DNA from: Vibrio crassostreae
GTDB lineage: Bacteria; Pseudomonadota; Gammaproteobacteria; Enterobacterales; Vibrionaceae
NCBI RefSeq assembly: GCF_024347415.1
Contig: NZ_AP025476.1
Location: forward strand, 620,001-684,000
Length of the DNA stretch: 64,000 nucleotides
Direction: 5' to 3'
Positions 1 through 12,202 of the stretch are shown piece by piece; positions within the stretch are counted from its first letter, which is position 1; every line of letters begins with the position of its first letter. Below the pieces are notes generated by a model that searched no databases, was not told the DNA's origin, and was given only the letters and a program-made list of their open reading frames with translations. The translations under genes were made by a program, and so were the position numbers.

Positions 1-1
1 A

Positions 2-1894
2 GTACCGGAAGGTTTGAGAGGCCGACGTGTACTTTCGTTAGATATGGGCTCTTTGATTGCCGGTGCTAAATATCGTGGTGAATTTGAAGAACGTTTGAAA
101 TCAGTTCTTAACGAATTATCAAAAGAAGAGGGCAACATCATTCTCTTCATCGATGAAATTCACACCATGGTAGGTGCGGGCAAGGGTGAAGGCTCTATGG
201 ATGCGGGTAATATGCTGAAACCAGCATTGGCCCGTGGTGAACTTCACTGTGTAGGTGCAACGACACTCGATGAATATCGCCAGTATATAGAGAAAGATCC
301 CGCGTTAGAGCGTCGATTCCAAAAAGTGATAGTCGATGAGCCAACCGTGGAAGACACAGTCGCAATTCTCCGCGGTTTGAAAGAGCGCTATGAACTTCAC
401 CATCATGTAGAAATTACCGACCCAGCGATTGTCGCAGCGGCAACCTTATCTCATCGATACGTTTCTGACCGTCAGTTGCCAGATAAGGCGATTGATCTGA
501 TTGATGAAGCGGCTTCGAGTATTCGTATGCAGATCGACTCAAAACCTGAGTCACTAGATAAGCTCGAGCGTAAGATCATTCAGTTAAAGATCGAGCAGCA
601 AGCTCTTACTAATGAGAATGACGAAGCCAGTGAAAAACGCCTTCGAACACTACAAGAAGAGCTTTCTGATAAAGAACGAGATTTCGCAGAGCTCGAAGAA
701 GTGTGGAATGCAGAGAAAGCCGCACTTTCTGGCACACAACACATCAAGTCCGAGTTAGAACAAGCTCGTATGGATATGGATTTTGCAAGACGTGCTGGTG
801 ATCTTAACCGAATGTCTGAATTGCAATATGGTCGAATCCCAGAATTAGAGAAGCAGTTAGATCTTGCGACTCAAGCTGAGATGCAAGAGATGACCTTACT
901 ACGTAATAAGGTCACGGATGCAGAAATTGCAGACGTACTATCGAAGCAAACAGGTATCCCTGTTTCTAAAATGCTAGAGGCTGAGAAAGAGAAGCTTCTT
1001 AAAATGGAAGGTGTTCTGCACAAGCGTGTTATTGGTCAAGCGGAAGCAGTAGAAGTGGTATCGAACGCGATTCGTCGTAGCCGTGCTGGTTTATCTGATC
1101 CGAACAAGCCGATTGGCTCCTTCTTATTCCTTGGCCCAACTGGTGTTGGTAAAACCGAGTTATGTAAAACACTCGCAAACTTCATGTTTGATAGTGACGA
1201 TGCAATGGTGCGCATCGATATGTCTGAGTTTATGGAGAAACACTCTGTTGCTCGTTTGGTTGGTGCTCCTCCAGGTTACGTTGGATATGAAGAAGGTGGC
1301 TACTTAACAGAAGCGGTACGCCGCAAGCCCTATTCGGTGATTTTGCTAGATGAAGTAGAGAAAGCGCATCCTGATGTATTCAATATATTATTGCAGGTGC
1401 TTGATGATGGACGCTTAACTGATGGACAAGGTCGGACCGTCGACTTTAGAAACACGGTAGTGATCATGACTTCGAACCTTGGCTCTTCGAGAATTCAAGA
1501 GAACTTCAATACGCTCGATTACCAAGGAATAAAGAATGAGGTGATGGAAGTAGTAGGCAAACATTTCCGTCCTGAGTTTTTGAATCGAGTTGATGAAAGC
1601 GTTGTGTTCCACCCATTAGGTCAAGAGCACATTCAATCGATAGCCGCTATTCAGCTTGAGCACCTCAAGAAGCGAATGGAAGACAATGGTTATGAGCTTG
1701 AAGTCTCGGATAAAGCACTCAAGTTAATTTCTCAAGTCGGTTTTGACCCAGTATATGGTGCACGACCTTTGAAAAGAGCGATTCAACAAAGTGTCGAGAA
1801 CCCTTTAGCGAAAGCAATATTGGCAGGAAAAATTAATCCAGATAAAAAAGTACAACTATTAGTAAACAACGACCGCATTATTGCTCACCAGTAG
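2..1894 (+). CDS. clpB: ClpB disaggregase, 5'-truncated by the window edge
   Basis: ATP-dependent Hsp100 chaperone that works with DnaK to pull apart aggregated proteins in the cytoplasm. The frame is open from base 2, beginning inside the first AAA+ module ([10 protein letters not shown]), so roughly the first 230 residues lie outside the window. Visible parts are the first Walker B (ILFIDEIHT) and its arginine-finger region. The coiled-coil middle domain follows, rich in E, K, L and R, at about residues 180-300 of the visible part. The second AAA+ module has Walker [10 protein letters not shown] and Walker [12 protein letters not shown], followed by the C-terminal small domain. Length and motif order fit ClpB rather than ClpA or ClpC because of the long middle domain. 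The gene is intact up to its TAG stop. Identification is secure. Confidence 0.97.
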   Translation, partial: VPEGLRGRRVLSLDMGSLIAGAKYRGEFEERLKSVLNELSKEEGNIILFIDEIHTMVGAGKGEGSMDAGNMLKPALARGELHCVGATTLDEYRQYIEKDPALERRFQKVIVDEPTVEDTVAILRGLKERYELHHHVEITDPAIVAAATLSHRYVSDRQLPDKAIDLIDEAASSIRMQIDSKPESLDKLERKIIQLKIEQQALTNENDEASEKRLRTLQEELSDKERDFAELEEVWNAEKAALSGTQHIKSELEQARMDMDFARRAGDLNRMSELQYGRIPELEKQLDLATQAEMQEMTLLRNKVTDAEIADVLSKQTGIPVSKMLEAEKEKLLKMEGVLHKRVIGQAEAVEVVSNAIRRSRAGLSDPNKPIGSFLFLGPTGVGKTELCKTLANFMFDSDDAMVRIDMSEFMEKHSVARLVGAPPGYVGYEEGGYLTEAVRRKPYSVILLDEVEKAHPDVFNILLQVLDDGRLTDGQGRTVDFRNTVVIMTSNLGSSRIQENFNTLDYQGIKNEVMEVVGKHFRPEFLNRVDESVVFHPLGQEHIQSIAAIQLEHLKKRMEDNGYELEVSDKALKLISQVGFDPVYGARPLKRAIQQSVENPLAKAILAGKINPDKKVQLLVNNDRIIAHQ

Positions 1895-1910
1895 TTGAAG
1901 TAAGAATTGT

Positions 1911-2003
1911 AGGTACGATTGGCCAAAATCAAGGTGTAATCGTACCTATTTTGAACGCTTTGTGTGAATAGTGTTCGAACGGTCGCCGGTGGCGGTTTTT
2001 TTT
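1911..2003 (+). terminator. Terminator region after clpB
   Basis: Two candidate structures. One is an inverted repeat AGGTACGATT (1911-1920) / AATCGTACCT (1938-1947) followed by ATTTTG. The other is a short GC stem GGTCGCC / GGCGGTT around a GGT loop (1981-1997), running straight into a T-tract to 2001. The second has the better rho-independent shape and separates clpB from the rrn promoters. Confidence 0.55.
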
Positions 2004-2014
2004 CGTTTTTGGCC

Positions 2015-2042
2015 TTGTGCAAAGGATTATTCTCTCTATAAT
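2015..2042 (+). promoter_or_regulatory. rrn promoter P1 (upstream)
   Basis: TTGTGC (2015-2020), 16-bp spacer, perfect TATAAT (2037-2042), then a GC-rich discriminator GCGCCTCC, which is typical of stringently controlled rRNA promoters. The start site would be near 2049. Read by eye. Confidence 0.6.
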
Positions 2043-2139
2043 GCGCCTCCGTTACCAAGGATAACCAAGCGGTTTGAACTGAATAACGAGACGGTGATAA
2101 GCATTTAAGATGCTTTGAAAAATTAGCTGGAAAAAGTGT

Positions 2140-2167
2140 TTGACACTGGAACCCAATTCGCTAGAAT
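2140..2167 (+). promoter_or_regulatory. rrn promoter P2 (proximal)
   Basis: Perfect -35 TTGACA (2140-2145), 16-bp spacer, TAGAAT (2162-2167), then GGCCGTCC as a GC-rich discriminator. It lies about 310 bp before the 16S 5' end, as expected for the second of two tandem rrn promoters. Confidence 0.75.
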
Positions 2168-2178
2168 GGCCGTCCACT

Positions 2179-2227
2179 TTGAGAGGCTCCTTACTAAAAG
2201 GAACGCTCAATAAGTAAAGCTCTTTAA
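2179..2227 (+). promoter_or_regulatory. rrn leader antitermination signals (boxB-like hairpin and boxA)
   Basis: A hairpin with outer arms TTGAG (2179) and CTCAA (2206) and an inner CCTT/AAGG pair is followed by GCTCTTTAA (2219-2227), the boxA core bound by NusB-NusE. It precedes the conserved leader stretch ending in TGTGTGGGCACTCG. A second boxA occurs in the 16S-23S spacer. SuhB, which takes part in rrn antitermination in E. coli, is also encoded in this window. Confidence 0.7.
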
Positions 2228-2480
2228 TAATTTAAACCTATCAATCTGTGTGGGCACTCGTTGATGAATATCAAAACGTTTTATCGTTAGATAAAACAGA
2301 TTCTTCGGAATCAAAATTGATTTCAATGAACTGAGTGACCAATACGTTTAACTACTTGTAGTTATTCGGCACAGTCAATTCATTATCATTCTGTTGGAAT
2401 GGTAATAGCTTTAGAATTACATGTTCATGTTTACATGAATATTAGTTTTGAAGTCAGTATTCGTTGAGTCACAAAATCTT

Positions 2481-4035
<1,555 letters not shown>

Positions 4036-4111
4036 TACGAAGATACTCACAATAAGTGTCCACACAGATTGATGGTTTAATAAGTTAAGAGTAGGAAATA
4101 CTTTTCCAGAT

Positions 4112-4187
4112 GGGGCTATAGCTCAGCTGGGAGAGCGCCTCGCTGGCAGCGAGGAGGTCTGCGGTTCGATCCCGCATAGCTCCACCA
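4112..4187 (+). tRNA. alaX: tRNA-Ala (GGC) in the 16S-23S spacer
   Basis: A 76-nt cloverleaf starting GGGGCTATAGCTCAGC with the CCA end encoded. The anticodon stem CCTCG/CGAGG encloses loop CTGGCAG, giving anticodon GGC. The T arm carries GGTTCGATCC. It is co-transcribed with the rRNAs. Spacer tRNA-Ala with GGC occurs in some Vibrio rrn operons, whereas E. coli uses Ala-TGC or Glu. Confidence 0.97.
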
Positions 4188-4249
4188 TCTTTAAGTGTTC
4201 TTCCTTAAGAATCTTTAAAAATGGTTATTTCTTTAATTAGAAAAATCTA

Positions 4250-4575
4250 GCTCTTTAACAATTTGGAAAGCTGACTGATTACTTAATTGGTTTTCACTTT
4301 AAAAAGTGAATTCAAACAGCTCAAGGCTGTGATTAAGTTAATCAAATTTAAAAGTTCTCAATGTTTATCTTTCATTAGATAAACACAACAAACACATTCA
4401 AGTGTCTTGGCTTTTTGTCTTCACTTTTTAAAAGTGGAAATAAAGAGTGATTCAAACTTAGTTTGAATCGAAATTGAGTCCGGCAAACAGTCATTGAGAA
4501 TTAACCCTTCTTAATGACAACCAAAAACCTTGGTTAGTTGCCATACGCTTATTTGTCTTCACTTTTTAAAGTGAA
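4250..4575 (+). promoter_or_regulatory. Spacer boxA and AT-rich hairpins before 23S
   Basis: GCTCTTTAA at 4250-4258 is a second boxA ahead of 23S. Three near-perfect hairpins of the form TTCACTTT...AAAGTGAA follow at 4293-4310, 4420-4439 and 4558-4575. Immediately before 23S, 4584-4603 can pair with 7498-7513 after it, extending the terminal helix GGTTAAG/CTTAACC. This is the expected RNase III processing stem. Confidence 0.6.
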
Positions 4576-4603
4576 AGCAAATAGAAACCCTTTCGGGTTG
4601 TAT

Positions 4604-7497
<2,894 letters not shown>

Positions 7498-7540
7498 ACA
7501 ACACCAAAGGGGTTTTGTGGACTCAAAACTATTTGTCTCC

Positions 7541-7661
7541 GCTTTTTAAAAGCAGAAACAAAGTACAAACGCTTGAATGAGTTTGAAGAGACTTTTAAAG
7601 CTCTATTAAATAGAGAAGCAGCTTTCCAGATTATTTTGCCTTCAGTTTTTAAAAAGCTGAA
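7541..7661 (+). repeat. AT-rich hairpins in the 23S-5S spacer
   Basis: GCTTTTTAAAAGC (7541-7553) and an imperfect TTCAGTTTTT/AAAAAGCTGAA hairpin (7641-7661) echo the CTTTTTAAAAG hairpins before 23S. They are probably processing or folding elements of the rRNA precursor. No gene is present in this spacer. Confidence 0.45.
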
Positions 7662-7676
7662 AGTAAAAGCAAAATT

Positions 7677-7796
7677 TGCTTGGCGACCATAGCGTTGTGG
7701 ACCCACCTGATTCCATGCCGAACTCAGAAGTGAAACACAATAGCGCCGATGGTAGTGTGGGGCTTCCCCATGTGAGAGTAGGACATCGCCAGGCTT
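7677..7796 (+). rRNA. rrf: 5S ribosomal RNA
   Basis: About 120 nt from TGCTTGGCGACCATAGCG to TCGCCAGGCTT. The ends pair (GCTTGGCGA with TCGCCAGGC). It contains the conserved CCATGCCGAACTCAGAAGTG and GATGGTAGTGTGGGG blocks. Confidence 0.96.
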
Positions 7797-7861
7797 TAAA
7801 TTAAATCTTTAGGTTGACCAACCTGGAGATATGGACGCTCACTTAGTGAGTTGACCACTGC

Positions 7862-7938
7862 GGAGTGGTAGTTCAGTTGGTTAGAATACCGGCCTGTCAC
7901 GCCGGGGGTCGCGGGTTCGAGTCCCGTCCACTCCGCCA
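7862..7938 (+). tRNA. aspT: tRNA-Asp (GTC)
   Basis: A 77-nt cloverleaf starting GGAGTGGTAGTTCAG and ending CCACTCCGCCA, with encoded CCA. The anticodon loop CTGTCAC gives GTC. It is the first of two distal tRNAs of this rrn operon, the same Asp-Trp pair as E. coli rrnC. Confidence 0.97.
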
Positions 7939-7972
7939 CTTATTCAGAGTTTCAGCTCTTTAAAACTGAAAT

Positions 7973-8050
<78 letters not shown>

Positions 8051-8079
8051 CTTCAAAGTGCATTTTTATGCATGAAAAA

Positions 8080-8104
8080 AGGCCACTCAATGAGTGGCCT
8101 TTTT
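8080..8104. terminator. Terminator at the prophage left end
   Basis: AGGCCACTCA / TGAGTGGCCT (8080-8089, 8091-8100) is flanked by A6 on the left and T4-5 on the right, so it can work in both directions. It ends the leftward late phage transcript and would also stop rrn-tRNA read-through. The tRNA operon's own terminator was displaced to 22720. Confidence 0.8.
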
Positions 8105-8121
8105 GCTATCTGCGATTTATT

Positions 8122-8238
8122 TTATCGACGCTTTCTTCGCTTCTTTGTGATGCTTTTTGCTTTCACAACACGCCCACCTTTGGCGAAGCGATACCCCTTC
8201 TTTAACGTGCCGTTTCTTTTGACCCCGGTTTTAGCCAT
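8122..8238 (-). CDS. Small highly basic phage protein (38 aa)
   Basis: Begins MAKTGVKRNGTLKKG and ends KAKSITKKRRKRR. More than a third of the 38 residues are Lys or Arg and there are almost no acidic residues. AGAGGG stands nine bases before the ATG. The start overlaps the end of the preceding 43-residue gene by 8 bases, so translation is probably coupled. Composition resembles small DNA-binding or DNA-condensing virion peptides. That role is inference from charge only, and I recognise no specific family. Confidence 0.7.
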   Translation of the reverse strand: MAKTGVKRNGTLKKGYRFAKGGRVVKAKSITKKRRKRR

Positions 8239-8362
8239 TCTTTTTTCCCTCTAAAATTGTTTCAATGATGGTTAAGCGTTTATCTTGCTTCCATAACACA
8301 ACGAGTAACGCTATCCAGGTCGGTGATAAGCCCATGCTGTTCAGTGAGACGAGTAGCTCCAT
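8231..8362 (-). CDS. Small single-TM phage protein in the lysis cassette (43 aa)
   Basis: Begins MELLVSLNSMGLSPTW. One hydrophobic segment (about residues 12-24) is followed by a charged C-terminal tail (KQDKRLTIIETILEGKKNG). The start ATG overlaps the TAA of the upstream holin-like gene (TAATG) and the end overlaps the basic 38-residue gene. Position right after endolysin and holin suggests a lysis accessory or virion membrane role. There is no recognisable homology. Confidence 0.65.
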   Translation of the reverse strand: MELLVSLNSMGLSPTWIALLVVLWKQDKRLTIIETILEGKKNG

Positions 8363-8772
8363 TACTTACCCCTGAATTTAAATGAAAAGAACTCCAGTAA
8401 GTAACGCACCATAGAACGAAACCCAAACGTGTCGATGACCACCGCGCCCACTATGTACCAATAGTACTCGGGCACAAATTCCAACGCTTTGAACCCTTCT
8501 TGAACATACTCCGCATAGTCTGGGATAAACGACAAGATCAGAGGAACAAACACCACCAAGAGAATGAACTCATCTTTAAGGCCGCGATCTTTGAGGCTCA
8601 CCCTATCTAAATCGACGGCCTGTTCATCTCCAGACTGTAAACGCTTCACTTGAGCTTGGTGACGCTCTTGCTCGATCTCATCTTGTCGCTTGAGGGCATT
8701 CGCTTTATTGAGGCCGTGCTGCTTATAGGCATCAATGCCGCCAGTGATGAGGTTGGCGATGGCGCCTATCAT
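8362..8772 (-). CDS. Three-TM holin-like protein
   Basis: 136 residues. The N-terminal amphipathic, charged region (about 1-65, rich in Q, E, R) is followed by hydrophobic segments at about 70-85 (EFILLVVFVPLILSFIP) and 105-120 (YWYIVGAVVIDTFGF). The DEFILL...SFIPDY...G..AL...P.YYW pattern resembles the three-TM holin family first described in gene-transfer-agent release. It would make the inner-membrane hole that releases or activates the endolysin. The start overlaps the end of the endolysin gene by 4 bases (ATGA). Function is assigned from topology and position. Confidence 0.7.
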   Translation of the reverse strand: MIGAIANLITGGIDAYKQHGLNKANALKRQDEIEQERHQAQVKRLQSGDEQAVDLDRVSLKDRGLKDEFILLVVFVPLILSFIPDYAEYVQEGFKALEFVPEYYWYIVGAVVIDTFGFRSMVRYLLEFFSFKFRGK

Positions 8773-9257
8773 GCGTAAACCCGTTTATCGAGCTCCACAT
8801 GAGGCCCATCTTTAAAGCTGACCCAATCCCCACCCCAGATAATAGGCACATTCAGCTCTTTTGCCGCTTGTTTAAACGCCCAACTCACTTGTTCGTAATA
8901 ACTAAAGCCCCACGTGACTTTGCTGTTTTCGTCATACACCACAAAATCAATCGCATGGCCTGACTGGTGCCGGCTTTTTTTACTGTAGCCATCGAGTTGG
9001 CTAGCGCCTTTTTTGAAGAGCGCATTTTGCTCTTCGGCCGTTCGCTTTCCCGAGGTAATGCCAAAATCATACGGGGTTAACTCAATCGCCCTGCGAACCA
9101 CGCGTTTGAGATCGCCATGAACCCCAATCATGCGAGACTCGCTTCTTGCTGATAACGCAAACTGATTGAGTGCTTTATCGACGGTTTTTTTGTTCATGAA
9201 ATACACTCCTAGTAAAGTGAAGAGCACAACGAGCGCACTCAACTTTTTAATGGTCAT
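8769..9257 (-). CDS. M15-family peptidoglycan peptidase (endolysin), membrane-anchored
   Basis: 162 residues. An N-terminal hydrophobic segment (KLSALVVLFTLLGVYF, about 5-20) acts as signal anchor or signal-arrest sequence. An M15 (L-Ala-D-Glu / D-Ala-D-Ala type) catalytic domain follows. Zinc ligands are visible in SRHQSGHAIDF (His and Asp) and DGPHVEL (His). The upstream TSGKRTAEEQ.ALF stretch is typical of phage M15 endolysins. It would cleave peptide cross-bridges at lysis. The signal anchor suggests Sec export, with the neighbouring holin timing its activation. It is the first gene of the lysis group at the 3' end of the late operon. Confidence 0.88.
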   Translation of the reverse strand: MTIKKLSALVVLFTLLGVYFMNKKTVDKALNQFALSARSESRMIGVHGDLKRVVRRAIELTPYDFGITSGKRTAEEQNALFKKGASQLDGYSKKSRHQSGHAIDFVVYDENSKVTWGFSYYEQVSWAFKQAAKELNVPIIWGGDWVSFKDGPHVELDKRVYA

Positions 9258-9589
9258 TATTCAAAGTCCGGTAACAGGGTCACGAGTAACGATCGAGCGG
9301 TTTCGCGCTTGGAGAGAACCTCTTGGGGGACGTCTGCGCCGGTTTCTACTTTACGGACTAAGTAAAAATCGGTCGCATCAAGGTAATGTTTAGCCTTTGC
9401 GCGCCTTTCAGATTGTTCTTTATTTTGTTGAGCCTCCAGTGACAGGACAAAAGCCTCACCAGTCCATCGGTAGAGTTCGGGATTAACGGCGACGTCTTGC
9501 GTAAGTTGGACATCTAAACTGATTAATTGAGTTGACGCTTGAGGCGCGTTGATCGTGACAATTCGCCCCTGCGTATCGACCTGTATCAT
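9257..9589 (-). CDS. Phage protein with tail-fibre-chaperone-like C-terminus
   Basis: 110 residues. The N-terminus (MIQVDTQGRIVTINAPQ) looks beta-rich. The C-terminal half, with KHYLDATDFYLVRKVETG and VPQEVLSKRETARSLL, matches by eye the pattern R.KA..L..TD.yv.R..E.G..vP.ev...R...R..L. That pattern is seen in tail-assembly chaperones and fibre-associated proteins of tailed phages. In a tailless phage this suggests a helper for the spike or receptor-binding protein, possibly acquired from a tailed phage. It overlaps the next upstream gene by 4 bases. Confidence 0.6.
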   Translation of the reverse strand: MIQVDTQGRIVTINAPQASTQLISLDVQLTQDVAVNPELYRWTGEAFVLSLEAQQNKEQSERRAKAKHYLDATDFYLVRKVETGADVPQEVLSKRETARSLLVTLLPDFE

Positions 9590-10008
9590 CGCTCTAACTC
9601 CTTAAAGGTCGTTCGAGACACAATGCACACTTGAATATCAATATAATTGCAAGTAAATATGATTTTCTTCGCGTTGCTCGGGGTCAAAATAGGAATGAAA
9701 TAAAATCGCATTGAAAAGCCAGCCACAAAGGGAACTACCATTGACCTATGGCTATTAGCTATCATCTCGTCATGATCATCAAAGCATTGAGACCAAAAGG
9801 TGACTTGATCTAAGTTCCTTGAATTTTCGCTATCCGCCCAACCCACTCGTACTTCCAGTAGCTCTACATCATCTGACAGAGAAAACTCTACTTGTCGGTT
9901 TGTGGCATCTGAAACTTGAGCATACTGGTTGCTTAATACTAATGACTGAAAACCACCGTTTCCCGTCTCATCACCACGACTGCCAATAGGGTTGTGAAGT
10001 TCAAACAT
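9586..10008 (-). CDS. Hypothetical phage structural protein, beta-rich (140 aa)
   Basis: Begins MFELHNPIGSRGDETG. No TM segment; the composition is that of a beta-sandwich protein, with alternating hydrophobic stretches such as VEFSLSDDVELLEVRVGW and KIIFTCNYIDIQVCIV. It lies between the 207-residue protein and the chaperone-like protein, with start and stop overlaps on both sides. This position fits a spike or receptor-binding component. I do not recognise the family. Confidence 0.6.
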   Translation of the reverse strand: MFELHNPIGSRGDETGNGGFQSLVLSNQYAQVSDATNRQVEFSLSDDVELLEVRVGWADSENSRNLDQVTFWSQCFDDHDEMIANSHRSMVVPFVAGFSMRFYFIPILTPSNAKKIIFTCNYIDIQVCIVSRTTFKELER

Positions 10009-10631
10009 TAGATAAACTCCCCAATACGAACACCATTCCCAGCAACGCCTTCCAATGTAATGGCTTCATTGCTTTTGATAAGTACATGACCACCTGCGAC
10101 AACCTCAATAAACCCTTGAACCAAAACAGAGCGATCATTATCTTGATAGGTTTGAATAAAGAGTCCTTTCCGCTCTTCATTTCCCGCAATGCTTTGTTCA
10201 TCTCCCGTTAAATCCAGATAGCCCGTATCGACCTTTTGCAAGGTGTAAAGCTCAGCAAGCTTCTTCACAGTTAGCGTGTCATTTTGAATGCGTGTCTTCA
10301 CTTCTGCTTGAACGGCACTGACAGTGATGGGGGTTAAGATTTCGCTAATCGTGACGGAATTATTAATATCGATGTTTTGAGATTTGGTGCTGATGGGAAT
10401 GTCCGCCACTTGATATTCAACCGTGACAGGTTCCGCCTGATGGTTAAAAAGTTCAAGCTCATCAAAACGAGTGATATCCACCGTATCACCCCGCCCGATT
10501 TCTGTAGGACGTAACGCGTCTCCGCGAAGCATGAGGGAATGGCTGGCTTCACGAATGATGAGGTATTTGCCCGCCTGACCTGCATTAAATTGAATGCTTT
10601 CGCCTGGGCTTAGAGTTTGGAGTTGTTTCAT
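10008..10631 (-). CDS. Probable vertex/spike-associated phage protein (207 aa)
   Basis: Starts MKQLQTLSPGESIQFNAG. The N-terminal third reads like a small beta-barrel (YLIIREASHSLMLRG...ELELFNHQAEPVTVEYQV). A central linker (about 75-115) is rich in N, I, S, T and V, and the C-terminal domain is again beta-rich and ends GNGVRIGEFI. No TM or signal. In PM2-like viruses the vertex/spike protein is a soluble beta protein made in the structural operon. This is the best spike or penton candidate, by position and composition only. Confidence 0.5.
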   Translation of the reverse strand: MKQLQTLSPGESIQFNAGQAGKYLIIREASHSLMLRGDALRPTEIGRGDTVDITRFDELELFNHQAEPVTVEYQVADIPISTKSQNIDINNSVTISEILTPITVSAVQAEVKTRIQNDTLTVKKLAELYTLQKVDTGYLDLTGDEQSIAGNEERKGLFIQTYQDNDRSVLVQGFIEVVAGGHVLIKSNEAITLEGVAGNGVRIGEFI

Positions 10632-11584
10632 TTATTACGCTCCGCCACTAAATAGGCCATGGTGATTAACGTGCCAAGAATGCCGACCATAAGAGACACG
10701 TTCTTCAACAGCTCATTATTGCTTTCGTTCTCACCCGTTTGCTCTCTTGCTTTGGACGCGTTCGCCATGGCAATCGCGGCTTTGGTGGTTTCCGTTTGTT
10801 GACCCGCCATGGATTTAATCGAATCGATCGCATGCTCACTCAGGTTCGTGTTTGCCCCTATCGCGTACTCACTAAGGTCAGCGTTGGACCCTAATGCACT
10901 CTCACCAAAACTCAATGCCTCTTCGAGGGCACTTTCACCAAAATTAAACGACGTATCTACGGTCTCTGACGCCAAATCTAAGGCATTATTACCAAAGTGA
11001 AACGCTTCTTCCGCGGTCTTACCCGCCACCGCCATGGCGCCGTGGTCCGTCATGCTTAAATTAATATCAGATTTTTCTATCCCTGACAGAGCAAAGCCAT
11101 TGTTATCACCACCTATGCCCTGACTGTTGCTTTTGTTGGTGGTCGTGGTGATGGTTTTCGCATTGCTCTTTGATTTACTCCGTCCACCCATGTCATCAAA
11201 CCTTATTTGTAATACGTGCTCATTCTTGTGGGTCTCAATCTCTCGCACGGGCAATTGCAATTTACGTTGAATGTAGCGATAAGCGCCGCGCTGATTAAAG
11301 TGGGCGCGAATCGAATCAAACCCATGCGCCACTCCGTGATTGAGGGCACTGAGCGTCCCTATGGCCATGTCACCCGCTAAAGCGACCACAACCAGCTCCT
11401 TAGCGCCAGAGGGGGATTGCTCACCGCGTAGCAACATAAACGTGTCTTCGACTCGATAGAGGGACTCTCGCCCCGCTTTTACTTCAATTTCAGCCTTCTT
11501 TAGGTAGTCACCAAGCGCTTGACTTAACTTCGGCTTAGCGTTTCCCCACGTCTCAGGAATTAAGTTACTTTCGAGTGAAAACAT
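10628..11584 (-). CDS. Phage protein with internal repeats and C-terminal TM anchor (318 aa)
   Basis: N-terminal globular part (about 1-130) with hydrophobic KELVVVALAGDMAIGTLS. A Ser/Asn/Thr-rich linker follows. About residues 170-260 carry imperfect repeats of roughly 11-12 residues based on FGESALEEAL / FGESALGSNA / SEYAIGANTNL / SEHAIDS. One C-terminal TM (VSLMVGILGTLITMAYLVAE) precedes a short basic tail. The ATG at 11584 was chosen; an in-frame TTG at 11593 is possible, and neither has a strong Shine-Dalgarno sequence. The start overlaps the preceding 68-residue gene by 20 bases. Probably a virion-membrane protein that projects a helical stalk; the family is unknown. Confidence 0.65.
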   Translation of the reverse strand: MFSLESNLIPETWGNAKPKLSQALGDYLKKAEIEVKAGRESLYRVEDTFMLLRGEQSPSGAKELVVVALAGDMAIGTLSALNHGVAHGFDSIRAHFNQRGAYRYIQRKLQLPVREIETHKNEHVLQIRFDDMGGRSKSKSNAKTITTTTNKSNSQGIGGDNNGFALSGIEKSDINLSMTDHGAMAVAGKTAEEAFHFGNNALDLASETVDTSFNFGESALEEALSFGESALGSNADLSEYAIGANTNLSEHAIDSIKSMAGQQTETTKAAIAMANASKAREQTGENESNNELLKNVSLMVGILGTLITMAYLVAERNK

Positions 11585-11771
11585 ACAGCGCAAGAAGCGC
11601 GACGAGCGCTATTCCCCACCACGGTATGCCGTTATGACTGCCAAAGTTCATTGCGCCGGCCGTAAAGCCGCTGTTGTTGGTGGTGTTGGAGGTGTTCCCA
11701 GACGTTGCGGGTCCCGAAGACCCGCCCGTCAAACCACCGCCACCCGTTAAAGAAGTCAATGAACCTAGCAT
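11565..11771 (-). CDS. Small Gly/Ser/Thr-rich single-TM phage protein (68 aa)
   Basis: MLGSLTSLTGGGGLTGG, then a low-complexity G/S/T/N region. A single C-terminal TM follows (IPWWGIALVALLALYVF) with a TRK end. The layout, flexible outside part plus C-terminal anchor, is shared with the 90-residue protein encoded at 11921-12193. Probably an internal-membrane virion protein of the PM2 type. Overlaps its upstream neighbour by 7 bases. Confidence 0.68.
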   Translation of the reverse strand: MLGSLTSLTGGGGLTGGSSGPATSGNTSNTTNNSGFTAGAMNFGSHNGIPWWGIALVALLALYVFTRK

Positions 11772-11917
11772 GAGCGAAATACTCCCGATTTATAGGCAAG
11801 GTAGAGCAAAGCCATCACCGCAGTCGCAGTTAAGGTTTTTTTGAGCCCCTGACTCACTCCAACCCCGAGTGCCGTTCCCAGACCCAGACCGCCCAAACCG
11901 ATGAAAAGTAATGGCAT
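11765..11917 (-). CDS. Small hydrophobic phage membrane protein (50 aa)
   Basis: Begins MPLLFIGLGGLGLGTALG. Two hydrophobic stretches (about 2-20 and 29-42) are separated by SQGLKKTLT, suggesting a hairpin in the membrane. It is preceded by the 90-residue protein gene (stop at 11921) and overlaps the next gene by 7 bases. The Gly-zipper-like start is typical of virion lipid-core proteins. No homologue recognised. Confidence 0.62.
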   Translation of the reverse strand: MPLLFIGLGGLGLGTALGVGVSQGLKKTLTATAVMALLYLAYKSGVFRSC

Positions 11918-11920
11918 GCG

Positions 11921-12193
11921 CTAATCCTTGAAGAGAACAATGAGAAGAACCACCACCAAGAGCGCCGCTATCCCACCGCCCACATAAAGCAGGGTGTTAT
12001 CTTTCACTACGGCAGAACCCCCTTGTGGCGTCGTCACGGCATTGCCGTTATTGTCGACCGCCGGGGTGTTCGGTTGCTGCGTGGTGTTGGGATTGGACGA
12101 ATTTGCGTTGTGGCCAAATAACCAATCGGCATTTTCGCCCACGCTATCGAGTGCACCCTCACCAAACTCCAACAGGTCATCAAAAAAGCTCAT
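11921..12193 (-). CDS. Small virion-membrane protein with C-terminal TM (90 aa)
   Basis: MSFFDDLLEFGEGALDSVG starts an acidic helix that resembles the FGESAL repeats of the 318-residue protein. An Asn/Thr/Pro/Gln-rich linker follows, then one TM (LLYVGGGIAALLVVVLLIVLF). AAGGAG lies before the ATG. It sits directly after the capsid gene (9 bp), so it is probably expressed at high level. Confidence 0.7.
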   Translation of the reverse strand: MSFFDDLLEFGEGALDSVGENADWLFGHNANSSNPNTTQQPNTPAVDNNGNAVTTPQGGSAVVKDNTLLYVGGGIAALLVVVLLIVLFKD

Positions 12194-12202
12194 GCGCGCT
12201 CC

